From: Psettodes erumei
Taxonomy: Eukaryota > Chordata > Actinopteri > Pleuronectiformes > Psettodidae
Assembly (NCBI GenBank): GCA_016785225.1
Contig: JAFBJZ010000605.1
Location: forward strand, 310,001-374,000
DNA: 64,000 bases
Direction of reading: 5' to 3'
Below the pieces are notes generated by a model that saw only the letters and a list, made by a program, of their open reading frames with translations, did no database searches and was not told where the DNA came from. The translations under genes were made by a program, and so were the position numbers. This document shows, piece by piece, positions 1-12,198 of this stretch; positions within the stretch are counted from its first letter, which is position 1, and every line of letters begins with the position of its first letter.

Positions 1-1590
1 TGGCTTCACTTTAAATTCTTGCAAAAAGGTAAAGCTTGAGTGTTCAAAATGGAGTTTGGGTGGATAAGAGCTCTGCCAATTGCTGTACAGGCTTTGATAA
101 TGGTGTGAGATTGTAAAATAAAGACGTTCTCAATGGATAGAGGTGGAAGAGAAAAAGTAAAATGCAGAAAAAGGGGAGCGTGTCTGTAGTTGAACGAATT
201 AATAAAAGGCAGCTCGTAGCCTGCAGCCATGCAGTTGCAGGGTTCTGCTTCATCCCATAATATACTCACATTTGCCTTCATGTTCCTCTCTCTATCTGTC
301 TCTCTTTCTCACACACACACACACAAAATTGTATTTCCCCATGGACCACAGCAACAGCAGATTCTAGTGTCTAGGTATTAGCCAGGGCTATAATGATATG
401 TGTGTTTGTTGTTCGAAAATATAAGAGGCTCATATTTGCCTTTAAACTGACTGACAAATTTCATGCATATTTTTTACTTACATGTTACTCCACAGATCAG
501 CTGTTTAGACCCAAACAGTTGATACAGTGCAGGGCATAGTTGTGTTGATTCGTGGGAATACAGTAGATCAACAGTTAAGAACATGTAATGCTGAAAGAAA
601 GAGATTTTTAGATAGGCATTGTTCTGGGGGGTTTAGTATGTTGCAAAGAAATGTAAAATCAAAATCTGTTCAGCATTAGTTCAGAAATTTAAAAAAATAA
701 AATGGTGACAGCCAATATGTATTGGTTAAATACCTGTCCTCATCTCACCATTGCCTGTACTGTTTTAATGTACAAACTGTTTCACTGCCCTCGTTTGCCC
801 TCGAAAAATTAATGAGTGTCAACGGTAGTTTCTTTGTGGCCTATAATGCTACAGAAACAGGGAAACCTCTAAAAGGTGTGATACAAATAAACTTTGCTTC
901 CTCATGTACTCATCAAACATTAGTTGAATGTGAGGTTTAGGGGCTAACATACTTTGTGAAGTGATGCCTGAACACTGGAAGTTAGAACCATTTTGGGGGT
1001 CGCTTGACAGTAAAGGCTAATGTTTTGAAATTATTATTTTTTAAAAATTGTCTTCCTTATAGATCATAGAACAGTGCAGAGAACACAAGATGAGATGAGG
1101 ACACAGCCTTATTATTAGGAGGTGATGAAGTTTCTATTCTCTCTGTGTATCAAGCTCTCGAATATTCTGGATTAATACATTTGACTTTATTTATCTGAAA
1201 TATTGTGGTGATATTACACAGGGGTGTTGTGCTGCATATAGTATTCTTAGCTGTAATACAGTTTCAATAACATTAAAAGCAGTCACTATTTTTAATTAAA
1301 CTAGTTAATATTACTCAGAAGCTGACCTCTGTTTGACTTAGCCAACCTAACATAGTATCTGAATGTTTATACTGTATGTAGAAACACGATCTGATTGGTT
1401 TACAATCATTTCAAACCTTATGGGATGGAGAGAGAGAGGCTTGCATTGTTGCTGCAGTCAGCATCCACAATCGCCTCCAGTAACACATGTCAGGCAACTT
1501 CAATTCATCAAGAGAATGAGGAGAAGGGAGGGAGAGAGAGATCAGCATTTTATGCAGTGAACAACACGCACATACACACAGCTGGATTCT
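1..1590. other. upstream flank, no gene seen
   Basis: AT-rich sequence with a short CA tract at about 311-325 and no coding frame of recognisable content. If 2159 is a first exon this is its distal 5' flank. Confidence 0.6.
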
Positions 1591-1659
1591 TTCTCTGCCT
1601 GACACACGCACACATACACAGACACACACACATACACACGCATACACGCACGCACATGT

Positions 1660-1660
<1 letters not shown>

Positions 1661-1736
<76 letters not shown>
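1661..1736 (+). repeat. (CA)n microsatellite, 76 bp
   Basis: Near-perfect CA tract, preceded by an imperfect CA-rich stretch from about 1600. It creates long His-Thr or Cys-Val open frames that are not genes. Confidence 0.98.
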
Positions 1737-1741
<5 letters not shown>

Positions 1742-1813
1742 AGACAATTTTCTGCCTCCCTCACGCTCCAGCGATCGCAGTCACACTGACTGCTGGCTTG
1801 CCTACACACACGT

Positions 1814-1817
<4 letters not shown>

Positions 1818-1873
<56 letters not shown>
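1818..1873 (+). repeat. (AC)n microsatellite, 56 bp
   Basis: Near-perfect AC tract 80 bp after the preceding one, just upstream of the C run and CT tract at 1899-1935. Confidence 0.98.
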
Positions 1874-1875
<2 letters not shown>

Positions 1876-1898
1876 AGTCACACATTCTGCAGTAGAGC

Positions 1899-1901
1899 GC
1901 C

Positions 1902-1933
<32 letters not shown>

Positions 1934-2158
1934 ATCTGCCAGCGCTCGTCTTGTGAGCAGAAAACACTCGGGTCTCCATCGTACGCGACCGGCTGCTGCT
2001 TCCTTTGAAGCTCTCTCTCGCTCTCTTTTTCTCTCTCTTCCTTCCTTCCTCTCTCTGTCACTGCACTCACCCAGCTCCCCTCTCTCCCTCACCGCACAGA
2101 CCAGGGTTGAGTATTGTCGGTCGGGGCTGAGGGGGCTTGTGTTGTCAGAGGAGGGAAC
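1899..2158 (+). promoter_or_regulatory. putative promoter and 5' UTR segment upstream of the 2159 ATG
   Basis: The segment begins with a C run and (CT)n tract. It then has a concentration of CpGs (around 1943-1990 and 2120-2160) rare elsewhere in the window, long pyrimidine-rich stretches at 2005-2085, and no clear TATA box. It ends at the candidate start codon. The composition suits a TATA-less neuronal-gene promoter with a TCT-type initiator, but no transcription start can be placed from sequence alone. Confidence 0.35.
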
Positions 2159-2254
2159 ATGCAGCATCCCGGAGGAACATGCGTGGCGTTACCCAACGTG
2201 GACGCTTGTCCTCAGCTGTCCTGCGCCGCCCTCACCTTCATGTATTTACAGCAG
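2159..2254 (+). CDS. candidate alternative first coding exon of the rbfox1-type gene
   Basis: An ATG at 2159 in a good context (AAC before ATG) opens 32 codons, starting MQHPGGTCVALPN and ending FMYLQQ, up to a strong CAG|GTGAGT donor at 2255. The exon ends in phase 0, exactly what the GNQ exon at 58683 needs. The join would read LQQ|GNQD, like known RBFOX isoforms in which different short N-termini are spliced to GNQ. Upstream sequence is CpG-bearing and pyrimidine-rich, unlike the surrounding DNA. I do not recognise the 32 residues from any RBFOX isoform. Alternatives are chance, or a first exon of another transcript. The intron would be about 56.4 kb. Confidence 0.45.

Positions 2255-2258
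<4 letters not shown>

Positions 2259-2299
<41 letters not shown>
2259..2299 (+). repeat. (GT)n microsatellite directly after the candidate exon-1 donor
   Basis: GT repeats begin inside the GTGAGTGTGT donor region and run 41 bp. Confidence 0.98.
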
Positions 2300-2303
<4 letters not shown>

Positions 2304-2634
2304 TACATGAATGAACATCTTGCGTTCCATGCTTGTGTGCTGCTGCTGCACATGCTCGTGCTTACAGGGCAGGAGAGGGGAAGAGTGTGTGGATGTGCAA
2401 CATCTGGAAATACATTGTGCCAGTTTGTGCCAGTTTGAGACGCATCAGTGCTGCTGGTCCTGCGTACAGCTGATACTGGGTCTCTGTCCTCCACTTGTCT
2501 GGAGATGACTATAAGCAGATTTAAGTGTAGGCTACTTCCAGGAAACATTACACCTGGTGGTTGGACAGGCCATGGAGCAGGGCAGTCCTGCTCTCTGTTG
2601 TTGTTGCTTTATGGCCTGTAAACTTTAGTATCTA

Positions 2635-2638
<4 letters not shown>

Positions 2639-2706
<68 letters not shown>

Positions 2707-2710
2707 CGTG
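2639..2710 (+). repeat. (TG)n-(GA)n compound microsatellite
   Basis: TG to 2668 followed immediately by GA to about 2696 and an imperfect GA end. Confidence 0.95.
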
Positions 2711-5270
2711 CACTGCAAATATTTAAATAGAACATACAATTCAAACTTTGTCTGTCAATCACTACATTTAAGTTTAGGATGTTTGCTGGATTTTATCATT
2801 GTGATTTTCTTAGCTGGGATCATAATGTGTGACTTTCAGCAAAAAAAATGCATTTTAACGTGCTATATTTTTTTAAATGACTAACATATCTATTTATCAC
2901 AACTTTTAAATATATATTTATTTGTTCACATTGAAGATGCAGTCAGATTCTCCATGTATATTGGAGAATTAGTAAGTAAGTTTGTGTTGAGTTATTATTA
3001 GGATAATATGCAGATTAGATTCAGGAACTTCATTGTTATACTTTCAGTGTTTGTGGCTTCCAATATTAAAAAGGAATCTTTTCAAAATTGTATTTTCATG
3101 TTTGAAAATGCATGACACCAATGTTCACCATGTTTGAATGTTCCATTCACGATTTCTATTATGTCATTTCTAAATTGGCAGTATTTTGAACTGCATGCTG
3201 CTTTAGCTAATGAATTTGAAATGGAAGTGGAACATTTTCACATAGGTTAATGTTCATAGGCACAGACTGGCAGATTATACAAAACAGGCCTGATCAAATC
3301 CTGCTGTTATGATTTGTTGTTTAAACTAAAATTAGGGACATATCTCAAATTCAAATGGAGAAGTTGGTTTGAAATTTCATTTTCTAGTCCAGCTTGTACA
3401 CCAAAACATTTGAATTAATTTCTTTTTTTTTTGAAGTATGGCAGTTTCATTTTTGTTTCTTGTATTATTCCAACAAATGTAGGTGAGATGATGATCATTT
3501 TAACATTTTCATGTGCACACAAATGGAAAATAAGTTTCAATGTGTAAATTTAAATGGCTTGATTTTAATACTGGCACCAAAAAAAACACCATTTTAATAA
3601 AGAAAGTATAGTGAGAAAAAGATGATCATTTATCTAATGTTGGCATGGATTTCCAGTCAAATCAGGCTTGTTCATTGAAGTGAATTGTTGTAAAAGCCTC
3701 CTTATTTTTGCTAGTGGAAATAATCTTTTGACGTTATTGCAGAGAGACAAGCATGTGAACTAAATAAGAAAATATCCATCATTGTCTGAGCGATCATAAT
3801 GATGTGATGGTTGTGATGCTGCCAATGGCGTGATTCTGTGAAAGGCAGGGCACAGTGAAAGGAGTTGGTCACCTGGCTGAGAGGTTGCAGGTGTGCAGGA
3901 CTGATCCAGTATTCCTAAAAATATAACGACAGCAATAAATGTGAAACTCACTGAAAAACATGTTGATTTCCTGTGAGTAATTCACAATAAAATACAACTT
4001 ATGTTTGTCACTTAAATGCTTTTTGAATGTGAAGGTGCAATGCTCAGTTTGCATTAGCATATACAAATACTGCAATGCTTTTATCGTTCTTGGAGATTGA
4101 CACTCTGGGGCCTGAACAGGACAGAGTACAACTGGCTCTTCACTGAGTGGAAACTTTGAAAAAATGCAGCTGTCTGCTCCATCTGTTACTTTTTAAAACA
4201 GTTCTTTCTTTCCTTTATGTTTTATAATTTTTCCTCTATTCTCCCCTTTATGTTTATGTTTTATCCATCACCTCTGCTTTGAGTAAGTGAGGTTTGTGTT
4301 GAGTGAAAATTTTTGAGTTTGTGTGTCCTTATAAGAATGAACATACAAGCAGTGGACTGAAGCATGATGATGATTGCAGGAGCAGCGTTTACACTCTGCA
4401 CGCTGCAGCTGCACACTGCCCTCATGTCCCTTGATCAGTACACACAACCCACCTATCAATCAATAGCTGTGATGATTCCCAGTAGATGGCGCTACACTGT
4501 TACACATCCACTACTGTGTTCCATAGAGTGTCAGACTTGTCGCTTACTTGCATCTGCAGAATCTGGCCAGGGACAACAGCCACACAGCAACACAATGTAT
4601 TGTATGAATTAGTTGTAATTACTGTGTATGTAACACAGATCAATTGATCATTTCATTTTGAATGATTAAAAACAAATTAGAAACAAGCAAATAAGTTGCA
4701 ATATTTAATTGTGAGAAGTATTTTGCTCATATTAACGTCTCACAATTTAGATTTTGGCTTTGGCTGAATGTGAAAAAATATTGAATTAAAAGTAAAGTAA
4801 ATTAAGTAAGTAAGTAAATTAATTTACATTCAATTAAAGGCAGATATGGTGGTCAAAATTGAAAGTTAAAATGTCTTCCCCATTATCATTGCATTCTTTT
4901 CTATTTCTTTATTTTCCTTTTTTCCTCCATTATTTCTTCCTCTGATGCCTGATGAGGTGTGCACAAAGACGTGTATGAAGTAGGTGTGTTAAAAAATGTA
5001 CTGATTTTGGAGACTTGTGCTTTTACATGAGGCCTTCTGTTAAAAATAAGGTGACTGTGTGTGTGAAGGAGTTTCTGTGTGGATTAGGCTCCCTGTTGTT
5101 TGTTTCTATCTGGCAGGGAGGCTGGAGAAGTGGGAGGTGTTTCAGAGATATGGTTTGAGAAATTATTTGTAATCACACTCTGATTCTTACAATCAGGCAA
5201 TTCCCTGTACTCACAAGTATTCAAATGTGCTGTGAATATATCCATCTGAACTAAGAGGGGTTTCTTGTCT
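2711..5270. other. intronic AT-rich block, nothing recognised
   Basis: No coding content. A GTAAGTAAGTAAATTAA run near 4806-4820 is a minor simple repeat. Confidence 0.6.
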
Positions 5271-5274
5271 ATGG

Positions 5275-5445
5275 ACCACACAGAGCTTTATTATATACTG
5301 CCACGACTGTTTCACCCATTCCCACACATGCACTGATGATGCAGCGGTGGCTTGCTCAAGGACACTTTGACACACTCTCTGGAGTCTGGAGGAGCCACTA
5401 GATGACCCAGCAGCTGACGACTGTTTGACACATGATTGCTGAGGG
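5275..5445 (-). repeat. teleost dispersed repeat, copy 2 (inverted)
   Basis: The reverse complement reads GGCTCCTCCAGACTCC, GTGTGTCAAAGTGTCCTTGAG, CATCATCAGTGCATGTG and GGGAATGGGTGAAAC, the same module order as the copy at 9618-9795. Confidence 0.55.
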
Positions 5446-6152
5446 ACAGTCCTGCTTTGAGAGGCTCAGGACAGGTCGAGTTGACACTTTGTCTTTTTTT
5501 GGTTAAATTCTGTTCAAAGTTATGATGTTGTAGAGTTTGATGCCCAGCTTCATTTCACATGTGCACTTTCTTTAAGACCAGGGTCTTGAATGTCTTCAGA
5601 TTTCAGTCTAAATGGCTCCTCTCAAACATGAAATCTATGTGTGATCACATGGAAGTTAACATTACACAGTTGTATTTGAGTTGATGCTCACAGACATCAT
5701 GATATTGGATGAAGCAGGAACAAAAGCTACCTCTCACACAAACGCTGTAACCTCCACTTATGCCTCCACCTTGCACTGACCACAGCTTTTTATTCTCATT
5801 GTACAGTGTCTGCAGCCAGAGCGTGTGCAGTTGTTGAGCATGCTGTGGGTTTTTATGATCTGGTGTTCAAGCACATTCGCATTGTGGGCCTTCTGCTGCC
5901 ACGTCTGGAAAGCAGAGCGATAGAGGAAGAGAGAGAGAGACAGGGAATGCAAGGGAGTGAGTACGACAAAATGAAAGTGTGACGGAGCAAAAGCCCAAAG
6001 CAGAGGAATATTTTAACGGCACTCCGGGATAAAAGAGCTAAATGACGAGCAGAGAAAATGGCTTCTGCAATCTGACAATTTGTCATTTAGCAACTTTCCC
6101 CCATTAGTCTCATTTCTTTATCCAGCTCTTTCATCCTTGTCTACATGCTGTG

Positions 6153-6288
<136 letters not shown>

Positions 6289-7280
6289 CATTTGTTTTCA
6301 GATAGCAATGTTTGAGTATTCCAGATTGTGCTAATGTGCTGGCATGCTATGCCAGAACATTGTGTGTGTGTGTGTGTGTGTCTTGCCCACATAAGGAATC
6401 TGGGTCTTTGAAGCTATATATAGTCGAGCTGTGTAAGACATTTTGAATACATCTGAAGGCCTTTGGGGATCCTGTGTGTGTGTGTGTGCGTGTGCACTGC
6501 ACATTAATTATTTGTTAGGTAGGTTTTGATTCAACCTCACCCTGACTTTTTCCTTGATTCATTTGAACAAATGCATTACATGTTTTTGTTCTTTTTAAAA
6601 GCTCAATGGATGATCACAGAATCGTATGAACAGGTGCGTTAGTGCATTCAATCTTTAATCATGTTCACACCATGTTCCCCTGCTCATGTGAGTACAGGAA
6701 TGTTATTGACTAAAATCAATTTGGGGTTGATCAGGTAAATGGTGTCCAGCCTGAAGAAATGAGGAAAAAAATATAAATGATTCCCAGCCATGCTGCTTTG
6801 CTGTTGTTTTTATTAGTTTTTTTTATTTTGTGTTCCACATTTAAGAACTGTCAACCATGAAACTTTCAGCACAGGTTTCACAGACTTCAAAAATCATGAA
6901 GTCGAACTGTTGTGTGAAACAGTCCATGACCATCTCCATGACCAATGACACTTCAGTCTATCTAAGATTTTGTTCTCTTCTTGTCTTGTTTTTCTTTTTG
7001 GTTTCTAATTTTAAATCCATCCATCTCCAATATATTTTCATATCAAAAAGAAGAGGTGTTTTTGTTGTGATTCATCGTTAACTTTGTTGTGGACTCTTTC
7101 TACACATCACCCCACGGCTTTCAATAAAAGGAATAACAAGAATTTGTTGCCAAGAATTGTAAAATCAGCTGTAATCCTGGAATGTACAAGAAGGAAATGA
7201 TGGTCATTGGTGTTTGCAAATGAGCCATCAATCAAAATAAAGGAAATCATTGTAAGTCTTTCCAATCAGAGCTGGGCTGC

Positions 7281-7375
7281 CCTGGGTTATGCAGCCCCTC
7301 AAGGGACATGGGGTAAAAAAATAGGGTCGTTTCTTGGGATCTCGCAAAACGTTTCTGACCACATTCTTGTAGCTA
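7281..7375 (+). repeat. short dispersed repeat (CAGCCCCTCAAGGGACATGG), copy 1
   Basis: CAGCCCCTCAAGGGACATGG, GGTAAAAAAATAGGG, GGGATCTCGCAAAACGTTTC. A diverged second copy is at 33688-33785. An open frame over this area has no recognisable protein content. Confidence 0.35.
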
Positions 7376-7844
7376 GGAACACTGTAATAAGGATGGGTTG
7401 GCCCCATGATACTGCATCAGTGACTGGCTTTAGCCCAGCTAGCTTTAGCACAGCACTTCCAAAATGTCCCATTCATGGCAGCAAACCACACAGCACTGTG
7501 AACTGCATCCTTTGTGGCCCCGTGCTGAAGAGGATGTGGATGATAGCTATGAAATTCTTTTCAATCCAAAGATAACTTAAGAATGAATATTTGCCCCTTT
7601 TTATCAAATCGGGAATCTAGTTAATAACATACAGACAAAGATTTGTAATTACTTATTAATTTAGAAGTGTAAAACAATTATCATCTCCTTACTGCAGACA
7701 GACTCTTTCTGCCATGGAACCATATTGCTAACTATTGACAATGTCTAATACAGCACCCTCTAGACATATATATAACACACATACAAAGATCATTTCTGTT
7801 TTCCTTTATCATTTTTTTTTCATCAAAGATCAGTTGCATAATCT

Positions 7845-8127
7845 TCCATCCATGCATCCATTTTCAATCACCACTTACCTGAGAATTCAGGTTGCAGGGC
7901 CAATCCCAGCTGACATTGGGTGAGAGCAGGGTACACCCTGGACAGGTCTCCAATCTATTACGGGGCTGACACATAGAAACAAACAACCATTCATGCCTAC
8001 ATAGAATTTAGAGTCACCAATCAACCTAACCGGCAGGTTTTGGGGGGAGAGGGAGGAAGATGGAGTACCTGCAGGGAGAACATGAAACTGACCCACCTGA
8101 ACCAGGGTTCAAACTGAGAACCTGACC
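7845..8127 (+). repeat. teleost dispersed repeat (CCAATCCCAGCTGACATTGGG family)
   Basis: Contains, in order, CATCCATTTTC, CCAATCCCAGCTGACATTGG, TACACCCTGGACAGGTC, TTTAGAGTCACCAATCAACC, GGGAGAACATG and a terminal CAGGGTTCAAACTGAGAACC. I recognise this order from a very abundant teleost intergenic repeat. Diverged and missing part of its middle. No coding capacity. Confidence 0.65.
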
Positions 8128-9610
8128 ATTGACACTTTAATTAGCTAAAGATGAAAGACAAACATTTGTTGTTCTCATTAAAGACAGCAGAAATTTTTTA
8201 AAAAATCAAGGTCTGAACCACACTGTGGATTTGGAGAATCATGACACTGCTAACTTAATTGTTACCACAGAGGTACTTCGAAAATTTTTGGTCTAATGCC
8301 TGCCGAGTAATCTAGGCAAAGTTATCTGTCATCAACCCACTCCTTACACACAGGCTACATGCCTACACAAGATGGCCTAAACAAGAACTCAACTGTGCCA
8401 AAGAAGAAAGTCCGCCGTAGACTTCCAAAAGTCCAGACAGCTGAGAGAGGCCTGGCAGCGCCTGTTGCTATGGGCAACCAAAGCAACGTCCCTGGGAGGT
8501 TCCCACCAGAGTCTGCCATAGAAAGTTCCACACTGCAACACCAACTGCTTTGGGTTCTGGCCAAGAGAGTCTCCAAAACACTGGCAAATCAAGTTGGTGA
8601 AGCCTTCCTTTTTCCTGCTCATGGCAGGATTGATGTTTAGTCTAAGTATCACACCCACACCCAGCTTAAATATATTGTCTTTCATTACCCAGTTTATCAC
8701 ATTGCTCACTTTACTACTTACAAGTTCACATTGTTCCTTGCTCCACTGTGCATCATTTCTTTGTTATCAGTCACTACATTTATCCCATGTTAGTAGATAA
8801 CAGCCAGTATATTTTCTTTTTTGGACCCAATCATTGCTTGTGTGAAGAGATGAGAGATTATTTAAATATCAAGTCGTTAAAATTTTTGCTATGAGACTGA
8901 CTGGATACACAGAAGATCCTCAGCAATTTTTCCTTCAACAAACAATCCAATATTTGCTGCATATGCCTCCAAAATAAATTTGTGTAACAATTACTGCATG
9001 TGTGTATATGTCACTGATGAAGTGTGTATGTCCTCTTCTGAGGTGCTGTGTCATTTTCTGTTCATTGCACATGCTTATTTCGTGTTGGCTCTCTCTTTCT
9101 CTCTCTCTCATACACACACACTGGCACACACACACCTATCACACAGTCTATGGTTGTGTTCATGTAATGATACGCCAGTGCTGCACGGATGAATGGAGTG
9201 GAAGATGGAAAGGGAGGGAGTGGGGGAAGAGAGAAAGTGATAAAGGATGAAGAAAGCGGATAAGAAAGAAGAAAGAACGGAGAAGTAGGCCAAAGGCAAG
9301 GAATTTCAGTATCTTCTTCAAAACTACATTTCAACATGTTCTTTAAAAATGGCAGGTAGACAACTGTGGAGACTGGAGAGGCCACTGCATTGCTGCAATG
9401 CAAGGAGTGTGTTCGTTCTGTTGGACACTGCTTTCAGCAAACTCAGATGACTTCACTTCAGTTAATTAACGACATACATTTCTCTACTCTGAGTTCTGAG
9501 TTAATCTCACATCCAAATTGCACTAAGGCAACTAAAGCACTTGATCCACATGGTATGATCATTTCACCAACCAACACTATGAACATACTGACCAAAAAAA
9601 ACAAAACAAC
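8128..9610. other. intronic block with an unrecognised open frame
   Basis: An open frame at 8359-8640 (93 codons, basic KKKVRRRLPK near its start) overlaps an open frame on the other strand. I see no domain and no codon-level support. The RFX-like motif lies in it. A GAAAG-rich purine stretch occupies about 9195-9300. Confidence 0.5.
8464..8478. promoter_or_regulatory. RFX X-box-like palindrome
   Basis: GTTGCT-ATG-GGCAAC matches the inverted half-site pattern bound by RFX factors, with a 3-nt spacer. It lies in the 8.35-8.64 kb open frame, whose predicted protein is not recognised. Confidence 0.3.
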
Positions 9611-9617
9611 TAACTGG

Positions 9618-9795
9618 CTGGAAGTAGCAAGGTTATGTTTATAATTGGAAGGTTCCTGGTTCTATCTCTGGCTCCTTCGGAGAACGTGTCAAAGTGTTTC
9701 TGAGCAAAATGCTGAACCCTGAACTGCGCCCGATGCTGCTCCATCAGTGGGTATAAAGTACATGGGGAACGTATATTGTAAAGTGATTTGAGCAG
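9618..9795 (+). repeat. teleost dispersed repeat (GTGTCAAAGTGT / TGTAAAG family), copy 1
   Basis: Shows the order GGAAGGTTCCTGGTTC, GGCTCCT, GTGTCAAAGTGTTTCTGAGC, ATGCTGCTCCATCAGTG and TTGTAAAGTGATTTGAG, typical of a widespread short fish repeat. Related copies lie at about 5275-5445 (opposite strand) and 40243-40405. Confidence 0.6.
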
Positions 9796-10499
9796 TCAAC
9801 TGATTGGAAATGTGCCTGACAAATGTGGTCCATTATTTATTTATTGTTTTAGACTCCTTTACACCAAAAACAATGAAAAATGTTGCAATATGCTTCAGTA
9901 GGCTGAATTTTTCTAAACTAAGGTTCCTTCTATCAATACAAATCAAATGCGTTTACATTCCCTATATATACTTAGCTAAATATAGATATACAATGGAGCT
10001 AGTTACAGTTATCATCCAGATCTTCTGTCCTCTCATTCCTGTTTCCCTCACATGTCCTCCACAGAGCTTATCTAGGAATAAAATTAGTTGTTATATTCCC
10101 AGATTCATGCTGTATGTATATAACATAATAATAATTTATCTATGGTATTGAGACATGTATGGAATCAAATATTACAATACCAACAAAACCACAATGTAAA
10201 TACATGAAAGCATATGCCATGTGTTCTGTATGTATGCCGTGTGCATGCGCTCACCTATACAGTTAATTTGCAATCGTAAATATGTTTTGAAAGAAACATA
10301 ATGCCATCCAGATGAACTTTATTGTTTACATAATGAGGAAATGTTGTTGTCGTTAAGGTATTACATGATTAATACATTTGGTCAGTTGGAAAAATGTTGA
10401 TATAGAATGTAAAAGAAAAATGCTCAGCAGCAACCCATTTCATCAATTTTGTTCATTGTTCATTTATTTTTTAAAATCTGTTTTCTGAGTAAGTTTACA

Positions 10500-10630
10500 G
10501 AAAAATCCTGGTCTGGTTTAATACAGAAAATGTTTGCAGTGACTTCACAGATACATTGTTTATTAACCACCCTCTTTCCCAGACATGAACCAATGTGATT
10601 GTTTTGCCTAAACACAGAAACGGTTAGGTG
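10500..10630 (+). repeat. dispersed repeat, ACTTCAGATACAATGTG family, copy 2
   Basis: AATCCTGGTCTGGTTTAATA then GCAGTGACTTCACAGATACA, and further along CCAATGTGATTGTTTTGCCT followed by AAACACAG. Same word order as the copy at 25284. Confidence 0.4.
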
Positions 10631-10924
10631 AGTTAAATCAAGAAGTGTTTGTAAAAGCTTTACACAAGTCTGGTCTCAGTTTTGATTTTGGTCTCTCTGC
10701 ACGTTTTTCTGTCAGCATAGATTTTCCTTGTTGCTGTGGGTGTTTTGACTCAGTCCTGGGAAATGGTCTCAACTACCAAATAAAGAAACTTAGTTTTTAC
10801 ATATCAAAGGTTTCTAAATGCAGATGACTGTAAGTGATGATGTCCTGATGTACTGATGTCCTATGACAGTGGACTGTCATTATGAGCAGCAGTGCTGAGG
10901 AGGGTTGAATGGCTTCTGTTTTTA

Positions 10925-11155
10925 TATCTTTAGTTAGTTTGTTGGTCTGTTGGCAGGACTACGCAAAAACTACTTAATGGGTTTTCATAAAATTGGTGGA
11001 AAGGGCTGTTACAGATCTATTGAGCATAAATTGTTGTTTAACAGTTATATGTGAAAAATAATAATGCTGAAAGGGTAGATTAGGCTTAATTTTACTGAAG
11101 GGGAATGTTGCATCTTGGCGAAGGTATGCGCTCTATTGAGTGCCTTTCTAGTTTA
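10925..11155 (+). repeat. widespread dispersed repeat (ACGCAAAAACTACTTAATGGG ... GGTATGCGCTCT)
   Basis: Opens with GACTACGCAAAAACTACTTA, continues AAATTGGTGGAAAGGG, and ends CTTGGCGAAGGTATGCGCTC then GAGTGCCTTTCTAGTT. These phrases belong to a repeat common in fish and other animals. This copy is shortened. Confidence 0.6.
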
Positions 11156-11834
11156 AGAAGTAACACTGTTTTAAACCATTAGATGGTAACAAAGGGGGGA
11201 GTCAGGTGGCATAGTACATAGAGTGGCTAAATACACAACTATTACTCAAAGTACTGCTGTCTGTGTCCAGTGTTACTCAACCATAACTGTGTGTTTATTA
11301 TTGTAATCCTGACAACAAATGTCAGGTACACTCTCAAATGTGGATTATGTTAATATGATATGGTCAAGTTCCCCTAAGCCTGCCATTGGTACACTCCTAT
11401 GGGCCTATGGGGAGGGACAAACTGACCTTCTGTATTGTGGTTGTTAAGGTAAGAGGACTACTTGACATTAACAGCAGACACTGTACAGAAGTGGCTTCAG
11501 ATTGCCTGCGTCAATCCACACTCAATGTTTGTCACCAAAATTAATCAATGTCCATCTTGTGTCCTTTAGGAGAATCTTATGATCAGGCTAAAACTGGGCA
11601 CCATACTGTAATTACAGTCTTGCGACCAGCTGGCATATGACTGTCATATTGTTTAGGTTTGGTCATCTTCTGGTGGGTAGAGGATGGGCTCGGGTAAGCA
11701 GGACTCAGGCTTGCTGTAGGCCAGTGTACCTGGAATAAAACACACAAAGGCTGCTGTGCTGGGTTCAGCCAACACAAGCAAACAGTGGAGGCTGTTTCAT
11801 TGTGATTTCACTTCTTCCTCTCTCTCTCTTTCTC

Positions 11835-11836
<2 letters not shown>

Positions 11837-11892
<56 letters not shown>
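11837..11892 (+). repeat. (TG)28 microsatellite
   Basis: Uninterrupted TG tract, 56 bp. Confidence 0.98.
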
Positions 11893-11897
<5 letters not shown>

Positions 11898-12140
11898 CTA
11901 AACTCCAGCTGCATTTATAAAATGTGATATCCCCATGCTCCTCTGCTGTCTTCTAATATGTGAGTCACATTTTAAAAAGCATATGCACACACACATACAC
12001 TGTGAAAAAATGTCATATTTAGATGAGAAATGTGCAAAAAATGGTAGTCAGTATAGTGTAGTGTGTGTATGTGTATGAATATTGTATGTGTCTCTTTATG
12101 TGTGAGTGGGTTGCCCTCTTAAATATCTCCAATCAGCTAC

Positions 12141-12142
<2 letters not shown>

Positions 12143-12192
<50 letters not shown>
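12143..12192 (+). repeat. (TG)25 microsatellite
   Basis: Uninterrupted TG tract, 50 bp, 250 bp after the previous one. Confidence 0.98.

Positions 12193-12198
<6 letters not shown>

Noticed and set aside
1661..1873. CRISPR-like regular array
   Set aside because: Paired CA tracts are simple sequence with no spacer structure, and the DNA is vertebrate.
1395..2070. Long open frames on both strands rich in His-Thr or Cys-Val
   Set aside because: They are translations of CA/TG and GA/CT microsatellites, with no domain and no splice logic. The same applies near 6080-6392, 27396-27990, 29651-30019, 46271-46598 and 54146-54600.
7207..7575. 122-codon open frame
   Set aside because: It overlaps a short dispersed repeat and shows no domain or splice-site support.
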